A stretch of 64,000 bases of DNA from Rivularia sp. PCC 7116. Lineage in GTDB: Bacteria > Cyanobacteriota > Cyanobacteriia > Cyanobacteriales > Nostocaceae. The position numbers were made by a program, and so were the translations under genes. Shown piece by piece: positions 43,042-58,000 of this stretch (positions within the stretch are counted from its first letter, which is position 1; each line of letters begins with the position of its first letter). A model generated the notes under the pieces. It ran no database searches and had not been told where the DNA came from. It saw only the letters and a list, made by a program, of their open reading frames with translations. Location: assembly GCF_000316665.1 (NCBI RefSeq), contig NC_019678.1, forward strand, positions 2,046,001-2,110,000. Reading direction: 5' to 3'.

Positions 43042-46000
43042 ATGGAAAACTTAGATTTTAATCAGTTCAATTTATCAGAACAAAGTGATTTTTATACTGT
43101 TCCTAATTTTTCATCTTTAAAACCACCATTTTTATTAAATATCCAAAACGAGCAAGAATTTCATCCCAGTTTGTTAGATTTTGGAGAAAATATAAATAAT
43201 TCCGAACTTCCTATATATTCTTTTACTTCAACACCTATAACAGCTATTCCATCATCCTCCGTACAAGATATTAATTCACTCCCAGCAAATTTATTGTTGG
43301 AAGATTCGTTTGTAGTTAATGCAGAAGCAATCAATTTCTCATTATCATCTAGTTCAAGCGATTTCGATGATTCTATATCTCAAGCTATTTTACAAGTTCA
43401 AAATTCTTTAAGTCAATTTTTAGAAAAATCAGATTCTCTTCAACAGCTACAACTTGCTTTTGGCGATACCTGGGAACCGGAAACCGCTAACGGTTTAATC
43501 AAGGATTTAAAAGATAATCATAATTTCCCTTCCATAGAACTGATTGATAGCAAACAATTTTCTGCCAGGGGAGCTTTTAGCGCCGAAACAAATAGTATTT
43601 ATCTTGACAAACAGTTTTTAGAGCAAAATAAATCTAATATTAATGCGATTTCCGCAGTTATTGAAGAAGAAATCGGACATTATCTAGATGCAAAACTAAA
43701 TTTAACTGATAGCAATGGAGATGAAGGTAAAATATTTGCTTTGTTAGTTCAAGGAGTAGAATTAACAGCAGAAAAAATTCAACAGTTAAAAGCAGAAAAT
43801 GATTGGACTATCTTAAATATTAACGGTCAAAATTTATGGGTAGAGCAATCTTCTAACGAAATTGTTGGTACACCGGGACGAGATATATTACAGGGGACTC
43901 CAGAAGATGACCGTATTATTGGGGGATTTGCAGGGGATATAATTTTTGGTAACGATGGTAAAGATACTTTTGTTTATCAAACTATTAGAGATGCTGGAGA
44001 TGTTATCAAAGATTTTGAGATCCAGAAAGATATTATTGATTTTACGGGTGTTTTAAATAGTTTTGGGTATAGCGGATTAAATCCTATCGGTGATGGTTAT
44101 ATCCAATTTTCTTCTTATGCTACGGGAACGACTATTCTTATCGACAGCGATGGTACGGGTGGTCGTTTAACTGCTAGACCTTATCTTAAAGTTGAAGCAG
44201 TCACTGCGGAACAACTTAGCACTTATCCCGCTCATTTTCTTCCCGTTGATAATCTACCCCAAAATCAAGTTCCAACGGATTTGTTTGTAATTCCTGCTAA
44301 TATTCCAGAAAATGCTCCAGGTAATAGTGTAATTGGTACGTTTAATACTGTTGATTCGGATGTGGGAGATAGTCATTCTTATAGTTTGATTGCTGGGGAA
44401 GGTGATACTGATAATAATGCTTTCTCTATTGTTGATAACGAATTACAAATTAATCAATCGCCAAATTTTGAAACTAAGTCCAATTACAGTATTCTTGTCA
44501 GAACTACCGACCAAGGCGGATTGTTTTTTGATAAATCAATTAATATTACTGTTAGTGATGTAAATGAAGCTCCCACAGTTTTAAATATCAGCAATGAAAA
44601 TATTGCAGAGAATAATCTTGCTGATGCTGTAATTGGAACTTTTACTACTACTGACGTAGATATCAGTGATAGTCATACCTATAATTTAATCAATGGTGAA
44701 GGTGATACGGATAATAATGCTTTTTCCATTGTTGATAATCAGTTACAAATTAATGATTCAACTGACTTTGAAACTCAGTCAAATTATAGTATTCGAGTTC
44801 AAACCATTGACGCTGGAGGTTTAAGCTACGAACAAATTTTCAGTATTGCTGTCAGTGATGTAAATGAAGCACCCACGGTTTTAAATATCAGCAATGAAAA
44901 TATTGCAGAGAATAATCTTGCTGATGCTGTAATCGGAACTTTTACTACTACTGACGCAGATATCAGTGATAGTCATACCTATAATTTAATCAATGGTGAA
45001 GGTGATAAGGATAATAATGCTTTTACCATTGTTGAGAATCAGTTACAAATTAATGATTCAACTGACTTTGAAACTCAATCAAATTATAGTATTCGAGTTC
45101 AAACCATTGACGCTGGAGGTTTAAGCTACGAACAAATTTTCAGTCTCAGTGTTACTAATGTTAATGAAGCTCCTATAATTACCCTTCCGGGAGAGCAATC
45201 TGTAGATGAATTTACTTCTTCCACCATCAGCGGTATTAGTATTGATGATGTGGATGCTGGTCAAAATCAATTTACTGTTACGATTTACAGCGATAACGGA
45301 ACAGTTGGAATTACACCGATTCAAGGGGTTACGGTTACGGAAACGGGACGTAATTTAACTTTGAGTGGTATTTTAGCTGATATTAATACTGCTTTAACTA
45401 ACTTAACTTATAAAGGCGATCCCAATTTTTCCGGTAGTGATATCATCACCGTTATTGCTAACGATTTAGGTAGTACGGGAACTGGTGGTGATAATCAAGT
45501 TATCTCAACTATTCCGATAACGGTAAACTCGATAAATCTTCCTCCCGTTGCTGATGAGGATAAACTATTAACGGTTCAACAAAATAGCGATGCGATTTCT
45601 TTGGGAATTGCTGCTCCCACCGACCCGGATGATGATAGTTTAACTATTACTGTAGAAGAAATTCCTGCGGTTGATAAAGGTGCGGTGAAATTGGGAGATT
45701 CGCTAGTTATCGTAGGACAATCATTAACTTTAGCAGAATTAGCAGCTTTAGTATTCGTACCCGTAGCTGATACTACTGGAGATGCTGGTCAGTTTAGCTA
45801 TATTGTGGATGATGGACAAGGGGGAAGTGATAGTCAAACTGTCAATTTTAATATTTCACCGGTAATTATATTGCGAGAAGGAGAAGATTTTAAAGTTGTT
45901 CGAGAAGAAGAAATTACCATACCTGCAACTCCATCTCTACTCAGCTTCAGTTACGAAGCTCTAAATTTTGATACCACGGACAATAATTTTATCAACGATG

Positions 46001-49000
46001 CTTTTGAAGTAGCTTTGTTAGATGAGAATGGTAAAACTTTAGTTCATACTATCGGTAACAATAAAGATGTTTTCTTCAACTTTACCGAAGAACAATCTCC
46101 TCTTCTAGCGCCGGGAGTTACTTTAGAAGGACAAATAATTAACTTAGATTTAAGTCATATTCCATCAGGAACAGCAGCAACAGTTGTCTTCCGGTTAGTA
46201 AATAACGATAGCGACACAGAAACTAGCGTTATTATTAATAACTTAGAAATTATTCCCAATCCCACACCGGGAAATACAGGAGCAATTCCCACAATTACCA
46301 ATTCTGGTAGTAATTCCATAGATATTTTGCAACTTTCAGACGTATCTGCAAGTACAAAAGCTCAATATCAGCAAACATCATTCAACGAACAACGCAATAT
46401 TTTAACCGCTGAAGTAGCTATCGAAAATACTGGTAGCTATGGTTTAAACGGACGATTAATTGTTGCAATTAATCAACTGAGCGACCCCAGTATTAAAGTA
46501 GTTAATGCAGATGGATTAACACCAGATGGACTCCCCTATTACGATTTTACAGATTTAATTACAGGAGGAAATCTAGACCCCGGTGATTTAACCAAAACCA
46601 AAACTATCACCTTTGCAAATCCCAATCAAATCCAATTTGACTATGAGTTAGTAGTTCTATCGGAAATCAACGAAAATCCCATTATTAAAAGTAATCCCAA
46701 CTTAGAAGTAATTGGGGGACTTAACTATGTATACGATGTCAACGCTACCGATGCTAACGGGGACACCCTTACCTACGAACTATTAATTTCCCCAGAAGGA
46801 ATGACCATCGATGCTGATACCGGAATCATAACTTGGAATACAGCAGTTGCAGACATAGCCAATCATCAAATATTTATTCAGGTCAGCGATGGCAGAGGTG
46901 GGTTTGCTCAACAGGACTTTACATTAGCAACAATATCCGCACCTCCGAACCGTCCACCATTGTTTACATCAAATCCTGTGGTGGATGCTTATATTAATCA
47001 ACTATATCAATATGATGCAGATGCAATTGACCCGGATTTAGACCTCTTGAATTACAGCTTAATTCTCGGTCCCGAAGGGATGAATATTAACCCTAATACC
47101 GGATTAATTGAATGGGAACCGAAACCGGTATTTACATTAGGAGATACGGTATTAGGTCAACTGAGTATTCCTGGGGAAACTGATGAATTTACTTTTAGTG
47201 GAGTCATTGGTCAGCAGATTTACTTCGATCCGTTACAATACGGTGGTAATTATTGGGATTGGAACTTTGAAGTTTACAGTCCCAGCGGTAAACAGATTGT
47301 TAGTACTAATCTTCAATCTTCAAGCAATCAGCTAGTTACACTTACCGAAACCGGAAATTATCGCATTGTGGTTGACGCTGATAATGATGTTACCGGTAAT
47401 TATGGTTTTAGCGTTATTGACCTCAATTTGACTCCGATTGCTGCATTAGATACGGTCATTGAAGGTCAACTAAGTCCTGGTTCTGAAGATGATGTTTATC
47501 GCTTTACTGGGAATGCTGGGCAGAAACTTTTCTTTGATAGACTTAACAGCAGTGGTAATTGGAATTGGTTGCTTTACGATCCGGGTAATGACGTAGTTGC
47601 TTCTAATAGCTTTAGCGATATGGAGTTGTATTTACCTACAGATGGTGAATACAAGTTAGTTATTAGAGGTACTGGAAACTTAACGGATATTACACCTTAC
47701 GCTTTTGAAATTATTACCCCCGATGAAATCACTACTGCAATAACTCTTGGTAATAACGATAATCCCAATAGCGTGTTTGGGGAAATTACAGAAAAGGGTG
47801 AAGAAGATTTCTATACTTTTAATGGTAGTGTAGGACAAATAATTTATTTTGACCGTTTATTCCTTGATTCTACTTCTAGCTTATCTCATACCTTTACGAT
47901 AATTAGCCCTAGCGGTGATTCTGTCTTCAGTCAAAATTTTAACAGTAATGACTCTTCAACCCCAATTTTCTTACCAGAAAACGGTACTTATCGAGTACGG
48001 ATTGATGCTTCTGGAGAAAATACGGGTAGCTACAGCTTTAATCTCCTCGACGTAGGTTTGGCTACCGCTATAGATTTGGATGCGGAATATTCTGGTACTC
48101 TCGATGTGGGTCAAGAAACCCATTTATATCAGTTTGAGGGAATAAAAGGTCAGCGTATATTTATTGACTCCCCTGGTGTAATTTCTGGTGGAACTTGGAC
48201 GGTATATAATTCTGCCAACAAACAAATTGTTAATACTAGTATTGGTAGCGATATTGAAATTGTTTTAGACTCCACAGATACTTATATCCTGGCAATTAAA
48301 GGAAATAACGGTACAAATCAAGTTGATTATAATTTCCAGATAATTACCCCCGATATTATTACAGAACCGCTGGTACTAGATACAGATGTAGTAAGTGAAA
48401 TAACTGAAAAAGGCGAGCAAGATATTTACACCTTTACAGGTAGTTTAGGACAGAGATTATTCTTGGATACATTGATTGACCGTTGGGATTTCCAGGCTAC
48501 TTTAATTAGTCCTAGCGGTGAAAAGATTGTTAATAGTATTCGGATGTATTTTGACGGTAGTAATAGCACAACTCCCGTAATTTTACCTGAAGCAGGTACT
48601 TATCAACTAATTATAGATGGCTCGGGAGAAGCTACTGGTGAATATGGGTTTAGCTTGATTGATGTCAGCGCTGCTCCTGTCTTAGAAGTAGAAACTTTGA
48701 CCGCTGGAGTTCTCGATCCTGGTAAATCTATCCAATTTTATCAATTTAGTGGAAATAAAGGCGATCGCATTTATTTTGATAATCAAGCCAATTCTTCCGG
48801 TGCTACTTGGTATTTATTCAATACCAACAGCAATCGTCTCAGATCGGCATCCCTCGGTAGTGATTTTGAATATGTTCTCAGCGGTGATGATACATATTAC
48901 CTGATGCTTTCAGGGGAAAGCGACACAACTGTTGATTACAATATTCAAATCGTTAATACTACAGCAGTTTCTACACCGATGACTTTAAACGGTACGGTGA

Positions 49001-52000
49001 ATGGTGAGATTGCTAAGTTAGGGGAGCAAGATATTCATACCTTTGCAGGTACCGTCGGACAAACTTTGTATTTTGACCCTCGCATTGCTAACAATAATTT
49101 TACAGTTACTATTAACAGTCCGAGCGGTCAACAAGTTTGGAGTGGAAACGGAAGTAGCGATAGTATACCCGTTACTTTAACAGAACCGGGAACCTATCAA
49201 TTAATTGTTGATGGAAATAACGATAATACCGGGGAATACAGTTTTGTATTATCAGATGCAGCTTCAGCTTTGGTATTTGACACTGCTTTAAATGGTAATC
49301 TCGATGCAAGAGAAACCGTTTTATATCAATTTAATGGTACCGGTGGACAACAGCTAGAATTTGATAGTTTAAGTAATGTATCGGGTGCTGATTGGGTAAT
49401 ATATGCTCCTACCAAGCTGCTAAATAAAAGTAATAAAACTGTAGCTAGTTCAGCTTTGAGTAGCGATTTTAAAGTTACATTACCTGTAGATGGTTCTTAT
49501 ATTCTGGCATTACGGAATAATTCCGATAGTAATTTTAGTTATCAGCTTCAAGTTAACGATGTTTCAACTGCTCCAGTTATTAGTAGCGATATAGAAACAT
49601 TGCGAGAAGGTAGTATCTCAGTTGCAGGGGAAATAGATACCTATAACTTTACAGCTAATGCAGGAACCTTAATTTATTTTGATGGTCAACAAGGTGGTTT
49701 TAATTTCTATGCTCGTCTTGGTAATCCTGATGGGACAAGGATTTCTACCAGCACTTTATATACGGGAAGCGATTCAGGTGCTTATTTATTAACTCAAACT
49801 GGTGATTATAGTTTAGAAGTTGTAGCTAATGGTAACAACAGCACAGAAGACTATCGTTTTAAATTAGTTGACTTAAAAGCATCACCAGTTTTCGATTTAA
49901 ATACTCCAGCAAATGTAACAATAAATCCTTTAGAAACCAAAGCTTTCAAGTTTACAGGTACGGTAGGTCAAAAGCTTTGGTTTGATGGTTTAAATGCAAG
50001 TAATACTAATATTACGGTTAGTTTAATAAATTCAAGCGGTTATCAAATTGCTTCTACCAGTAGTTTGCAAAATGATATCGAATTAAAGAATTTAGAAGCA
50101 GATGGTGAATATTATTTAGTTCTGCAATCTAACAATACTGATGTTACTACAGCCAGTTTCCAAGTCCTAGATAATATAAATGCTACTTTTATTGACTTAG
50201 ATACAGAAATTACGGGTAATTTTGGCGACAGTAAGCAACAAACTCATCTCTATCGCTTCAATGCTACTAAGGGACAAAAACTTTACTTTGACCAAATTGA
50301 AAGAGATAGATACAATTACTACTATCTCTACAATCCTGCTGGTGAGCGTTTATTTTCTCGACAACTCCTTTCTGATGAAGAAATTACTTTACCAACCGAC
50401 GGTGAATACACTTTAGTTTTTGCAGGTAGTAATTCTGCGAGTAATAACAACTATACTCTCAAGATTGTCACTCCTGAATTTACTACCACACCTTTAAGTA
50501 TGGGTGAAACTATTAACGATGAAATAGGTGAAGCTGGAGAAGAAGATACTTACACTTTTGAAGGAACAGTCGGTCAAAAACTGTGGTTGGATGAACTGCT
50601 AGGTAATAGCAATATTACAGCAACTCTTTACAGCCCTAGTGGTAATCAAGTATTTAGTTCTTCCTTTGGTAATCGTGATGATAGTTATTGGAGACCACCA
50701 ATTTTAGAAGAAACAGGTACTTATAAACTAGTGGTAGATGGTTCTTTAGATGCTACACAAGCTTATAGTTTCCGCTTATTAGATTTTGCTGATGCTACTC
50801 CCATAGATTTAGACACAGAAATCACGGGTAATTTTGGCGACAGTAACCAACAAACTCATCTCTACCGCTTCAATGGTAGCAAGGGACAACAACTTTACTT
50901 TGACCAAATTGAAGGAGATAGATACAATTACTACTATCTCTACAATCCTGCTGGTGAGCGTCTTTTCTCCCAATTCCTCGACCGCGATCGCCAAGAAATT
51001 ACTTTACCAACCGACGGTGAATATACTTTAGTTTTTGCAGGTGATAATTCTGCGAGTAATAACAACTATGCTCTCAAAATCGTCACTCCCGAATTTACTA
51101 CCACACCTTTGAGTATGGGTGAAACTATTAACGATGAAATAGGTGAAGCTGGAGAAGAAGATACCTATAACTTTGAAGGAACAATTGGTCAAAAACTGTG
51201 GTTGGATGAACTGCTAGGTAATAGCAATATTACAGCAACTCTTTACAGTCCCAGTGACAATCAGGTATTTAGTTCTTCCTTTGGTAATCGTGATGATAGT
51301 TATTGGAGACCACCAATTTTAGAAGAAACAGGTACTTATAAACTAGTGGTAGATGGTTCCGAGGACACAACAGGAGCTTACAGTTTCCGCTTACTAGATT
51401 TTGCTGATGCGACTCCCATTGACTTAGATACAGAAATCACGGGTAATTTTGGCGATAGTAACCAACAAACTCATCTCTACCGCTTCAATGGTAGCAAGGG
51501 ACAACAACTTTACTTTGACCAAATTGAAGGAGATAGATACAATTACTACTATCTCTACAATCCTGCTGGTGAGCGTCTTTTCTCCCAATTCCTCGACCGC
51601 GATCGCCAAGAAATTACTTTACCAACCGACGGTGAATATACTTTAGTTTTTGCAGGTGATAATTCTGCGAGTAATAACAACTATGCTCTCAAAATCGTCA
51701 CTCCCGAATTTACTACTGCAACTTTAAGTATAGGTGAAACTATTAACGGTGAAATTAGCGAAGCTGGAGAAGAAGATACCTATACCTTTGAAGGAACAAT
51801 TGGTCAAAAACTGTGGTTGGATGAGTTAATAGGTAATAGCAATATTAAAGCAACTCTTTATAGCCCTAGTGGTAATCAGGTATTTAGTTCTTCCTTTGGT
51901 AATCGTGATGATAGTTATTTGCGACCACCAGTTTTAGAAGAAAATGGTATTTATAAACTAGTGGTAGATGGTTCTTTAGATGCTACACAAGCTTATAGTT

Positions 52001-55000
52001 TCCGCTTATTAGATTTTGCTGATGCTACTCCCATAGATTTAGACACAGAAATCACGGGTAATTTTGGCGATAGTAACCAACAAACTCATCTCTATCGCTT
52101 CAATGCTACCAAAGGACAACAACTTTACTTCGACCAAATTGAAGGAGATAGATACAATTACTACTATCTCTACAATCCTGCTGGTGAGCGTCTTTTCTCC
52201 CAATTCCTCGACCGCGATCGCCAAGAAATTACTTTACCAACCGACGGTGAATATACTTTAGCTTTTGCAGGTGATAATTCTGGGAGTAATAACAACTATG
52301 CTCTCAAGATTGTCACTTCTGAATTTACTACTACACCTTTAACTTTGGGTGAAACTATTAGCAGTGAAATTAGCGAACTGGGAGAAGAAGATACCTACAC
52401 CTTTGAAGGAACAGTTGGACAGCAATTATTCTTTGATTCTTTGGTTGGTAATTTCAATTTAGATGCTCGCTTGTATTCTCCTAGTGGTAATCTAATTGCC
52501 GATTTACGTACCGATTTAGATGGAACACCATTTACTTTAACTGAAGCAGGAAATTATCGCTTGGTGATTGATGGTAATAGCGATACCGTTGGTAATTACA
52601 GCTTTAGATTAAGCGATCGCGCTCAAGTAACTCCTTTAGAATTATCGAGTGCTATTAGTGGTAGTTTAGAATCCGGGAATGAAGTTGATTTGTACCAAAT
52701 TACGGGTACTCGGGGAACGATTTTAAATTTCAATCTTGATGCTGCTGCTTGGAGTGGTGCAAACTGGGTACTATACGACCCCGATAATGGAATTCTTGCT
52801 CAACCATCTTCTAATAACCCCGATTTTGAGGTAGCATTACCTTCTGACGGTTTGTATACGTTAGCAATTGTCGGCAACGGTACAACTGCTGTTAACTATA
52901 GTTTCCAAGTCACCGATAATTCCGTTGCTCCCATCCCCATCACGGGAACAAACGTAACGGTTAGTGGAACAGTTGCGAATGTTGGAGATGTTGATAGTTA
53001 TACCTTTGCAGCATCTGCGGGAACTTTAATTTGGCTCGACCAACTTAGCAATACAAGTAGTAGTATTCTCGCTAATTTAAAGAATCCAGATGGTAGTTAT
53101 GTATTTGAAAATCGCGGTACTGATAACGATTTCGGAGTAATTCGCTTAGACCAAACAGGTGAATATACTATAGAAACTTTTGGAGCATCTAGTTCAACTA
53201 CGGGTAATTGGCAGTTTCAAATATTAGAATTAATTTCAGATCCAAGGTCTTCATCGTTTAATCCCCAACCTTTTAATGCTGTTAGAGAAGATAGCTTAGA
53301 TTCTGAAACTTCTACAAAAATTTACCAGATTGATGCGATTGTCGGACAGAAGCTTTTATTTAACGGGATGCGTGGTGACGTAAATGTTGATTTAATTAAT
53401 CCTAATGGAGAACAAGTTTTCAATTGGAATAATTTCGATAGCAATAATTCGATTATTCCAACATTAACTCAAGACGGAATTTATTACTTAGTTATCAGCG
53501 GTAATAGTGGTGGTAATCTTGACTATGCTTTTCAGTTAATCAACCTTGCTTCCGGCCCCGAATTACCTGTTAATGTACCGGTGAGCGGTAATTTAGCTTC
53601 CGGACAGCAAAGTACTTTATACCAGCTAACAGGGAAAGCTGACCAGAAATTATTCTTTGATATTAAAGATGGTAGTACTTCCGCTCAAATTAAAGTTTAC
53701 AGTCCCAACCATGAAGATGTACTTTATAGTACTTTCCTTGATTCAAGTTACAGTTTTGAACTAACTTTACCTGAAGATGGGTTCTATACCGTGTTAATTG
53801 AAGGTGGAAGTTCTACAACATCTATTAACTACGAGTTTCAAGTTTTTGCTCCGAATACCGATTTAGTTGGTATTGTTACTCCCGGAAATGGTACTCGAAA
53901 CGATACGGATAACACTTTAGGAGAATTTGCCGTCCAAATTGCGGTAGAAGATGGTCAAGGAGGTAAAACGCTTCAAGATTTCAGCATTAACCTTTTACCT
54001 GACCCCGATAATAACGCTCCTACTATTATCAGCACCCCCCAAACAAGAGCTGCACTTGATAGAGAATTTTATCGCTATCAACTTCAGAGTCTTGACCCCG
54101 ATGGAGACTCCTTATTATATCGTTTGGTGGAAGCACCTTCAGGAGCTTTAATTGATAACAGTACGGGTGAACTGTTATGGTTTCTTGATGAGTCGGTTGC
54201 TGCTGGAGAAACCTATGATTTCAAGGTTGAAGTAGGAGACGGTCGTGGTGGTGTTGATACGCAAAACTTCCAAGTAGATGTTTTCAGCGAACTAGGTACA
54301 ATTCAAGGATTTGCTTTTGATGACCTGAATCAAAACGGTATTTTTGACCTCGACTTAATTCAAGGTGATACTCCCGATGTTTTCTTTGTAATTGAATATT
54401 CTTGTGCTGTTTCTGGTGGTGTTGTTGATTGGACTACAGCAGATTTAGAAACTGCTTTTAGTGGAAATCTTACACCTGTTGACCAAGAATTAGGAGCGAT
54501 TCTGCTGTTAAACAATTATTTAATTGAGCAAGGTTTTGGAGAAACTGCTAATATTGGCATTCTCGATGGGACTGGGGAAGTGTTTGATATGGACCCATCA
54601 AGACCAGGTATTCAAGTTGCAACAAACCCCCTCGCAGATAATAACAACAATGGCATAGCCGATATTCGTGAAGCATTAAGAAGACCTTTGTATGGTTCTT
54701 CTCCTAATGCAGTTGTCAAAGCAATAGACCTGCATGAAGGGCTGGGGTTAACTGGGGATTTGAACGTGATGTTCATGTCTAGCGGTAATTTTACTTTAAA
54801 AGAAGAAGACACAACAGCTATTGATGCAGCCAAAGCTGAAGGAGTTAATGTATCCGCTTTCAGTTTCTCCTTACGAGCAATGGAGAAAATGCGAGCAATT
54901 GACCCCGAAGCAACTTTAATTAAGTCAACTCAGCAAGTTTACGATATCTTCAGTGGCAATGTTTTGGGAGAAAATTTTGACCCTAAATTTATTGCCGAAC

Positions 55001-58000
55001 CTTTGTTGGAAAATGTTACGGTATACCTCGATTTAAATAATAATAGTGTTCTCGATCCAGAAGAGCCAAAACAAATTACCAAGCAACCGGGAGAAAACGG
55101 TAATTATTACTATTCTTTCGATAATTTACTTCCCGGAGACTATACAGTTAGACAAGTAGTACCAGAAAACTATTTTGAAACCACACCTGCTTCCGGTTCC
55201 TTTGTAGATACGGTTTCTGCTACCGATAACACCTTTACCCATGCTTTTGGAATTGCAAGAAAAGATAATAATTCCCTAGTTAATCAAAATCCAGTCTTTA
55301 CTTCTACACCACCAACGGAAAGATTAGAAGTAGGAGAGAAATTTATTTATCAAGCTCTAGCTACTGATGCAGATTTGGATTCTTTGACATTCGATTTGTC
55401 TTTAGCTCCCGAAGGTATGATAGTTGATGCTGAGTTAGGATTGGTCTTATGGCAACCTACTCAAGAACAAATAGGTATTCCAGGTACGCTGTTAAGAGTT
55501 CAAGATGGTGAAGGTGGATTTGCTACTCAGTATTTTGAGTTAAATGTAACTCCTCTCAACAACGCTCCAGTATTTACTTCCATAGTCCCAGAGAACGCTA
55601 CACCTCAAGTAGGTAAGCCCTTTCAATACCAAGCACAAGCAATAGACCCCGACGGAGACAGATTAACCTACGAGTTAGTCAATGCTCTCAGCAATATTAC
55701 TATCGATACTGCAACTGGATTAGTTAATTGGACTCCTGATAGTACCGAAATAGGCGATCGCCAATTCCAAGTTAAGGTTTCAGATGGTAATGGTGGGGAA
55801 GATGTACAGGAATTAAACTTTAATGTAATTGAAACTATTCCTAATAATGCTCCCGAAATTACTTCTAATCCACCGATAAAAGCACGAGCAAACAATCTTT
55901 ATGTATACCAAGTTGGTGCAGAAGATATTGATGGAGACCCCTTCAGCTTTAATTTAAATAATGCTCCTGACGGTATGACTATTGACGAGCGGGGAAGAAT
56001 TACTTGGAATCCCGATGTCAGTCAATTAGGAGAACATACGGTAGAAGTAACGGTGGAAGATGGTCAAGGAGGAATTGCTAGTCAATCCTTCAACTTGAAT
56101 GTAAGCAATCGAGTCGCGAATCAAGCACCTAGCATTACTTCTATACCCAACACAATTACTAATACCGAACGATTATATCAATATCAACCCCAAGCTACAG
56201 ACCCCGATAATGATTATCTGCTGTGGAATTTAGACCAAGCACCCCAGGGATTAGTAATTGACTCAGAATCGGGAATTTTAAGTTGGCAACCGAAAACTAA
56301 TCAAATTGGCTCCCATAATATAGCAATAAGAGTTACGGATACTTTTGGTCAAGCAGAAATTCAAACCTTTGAATTACAAGTCACCGGAAACAACACTCCA
56401 CCCGCAATTATTTCCACACCCAACACCATCGCAGCTTCAACTCAGCTTTACTCGTACCAAATAGCTGCTAACGACCCAGAAAATGACCCCTTACGCTACA
56501 GTCTCGGTATTCGTCCCCAAGGAATGATCGTTGAGGAGTCCACCGGATTAATCCAGTGGACTCCTCAAACCGGACAAACTGGGGAAAACACCGTGGAAAT
56601 CTTTGTAGAAGATACTCAAGGGGGAATTAGCAGTCAAACCTATACTTTGGTAGTGGGAACCAATGCTGTGAATCAAGCACCTACTATAACTTCCAATCCC
56701 GGCTTCTTAGCTGACGTAGAAAACGGTTATAGTTATCAAATACAAGCAACAGATCCCGACAACGACCCCATAACATTCCAACTGCTTTCCAATCCCGAAG
56801 GAATGACTGTAGACGCAAATACCGGATTAATCCAATGGTCTCCGCAATCGGGACAAATAGGTAACGCTCAAGTCAGCGTAGCTGCTTTTGATGATAACGG
56901 TTTGGGAGCAATTCAAACTTATACAATTAAAGTTCAACAAAGTAATAGCGAACCAGTTATTAATTCCAATCCCATCGAATCAGCAGCACCAGGAATAACT
57001 TATCGGTATGATATCAACGCTAATGACCCCGACGGAGAACTTCTTACCTATACCCTCACCCAAGCTCCCCAAGGTATGGAAATTGACCAGTTGGGACGAA
57101 TTAGTTGGTTAGCTGGAAACGATAATTTAGGAATTAACCCCGTAGAAATTACCGTTAGCGATGGTCGAGGTGCAACGGTAACTCAAACCTACGATATCAA
57201 CGTTGCAGCAGACGAAATAGCACCACAAATCGAATTAATCTTAAATCAAGAAACCGTCAATATCGGCGATTCTGTAAAAGTACTGATTTCCGCTACAGAT
57301 AATGTCGGAGTTGACACCATTAATTTAACCTTCAACGGTAATCCCATAGCTCTTGACGCTCAAAATCAAGCCACAATTACAGTCGAACAAGCAGGTAACT
57401 TTGAAATTCTAGCTACGGCGAAAGACCTAGCTGGAAATATTGGAACCGCTACAGCTAACGCTATCGGTATAGATAACAGCGATGTAAATCCCCCAGTCAT
57501 TTCCATCACTTCCTTGGAAAATGGCGATGTTGTCACCGCTATTACCGATATTATTGGTACCGTCACCGACGATAACTTAGTTTATTACACCCTTTCCCTA
57601 GCATCACAAGATGGTTCCTTTACCGAAATTTTCCGGGGTACAGATAACATTACCGATGATGTACTCGGCAAATTTGACCCTTCAAACCTGAGTAACGATA
57701 GCTATACATTAAGATTATCGGCAGTAGACGCTGGTGGAAATCAATCGGTAGTTGATATAGCAGTTGAAGTCGCTGGTGAATTAAAAGTAGGTAACTTCCA
57801 GCTTTCCTTCACCGATTTAAGCATCCCAGTTGCGGGAATTCCGATTATCCTTAACCGTACCTACGATACCTTAAATGCCAACAGCAGCGATGACTTCGGT
57901 TATGGTTGGAGAATGGGGATTCAAGACACGGATTTGCGTACCAGCGTTGCTGAAACTGGCTCGGAAGAGAATTTAATCTACAACCCCTTCTTTACTGGAG

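Noticed and set aside
43855-44200. Giant gene as a classic RTX haemolysin
   Set aside because: Only one or two weak GxxGxD-like nonapeptides are present and they are near the N-terminus, not a C-terminal RTX array.
50194-52340. CRISPR-like array
   Set aside because: The repeats are 615 bp, in frame and coding for protein domains; there are no short repeats with unique spacers and no cas genes.
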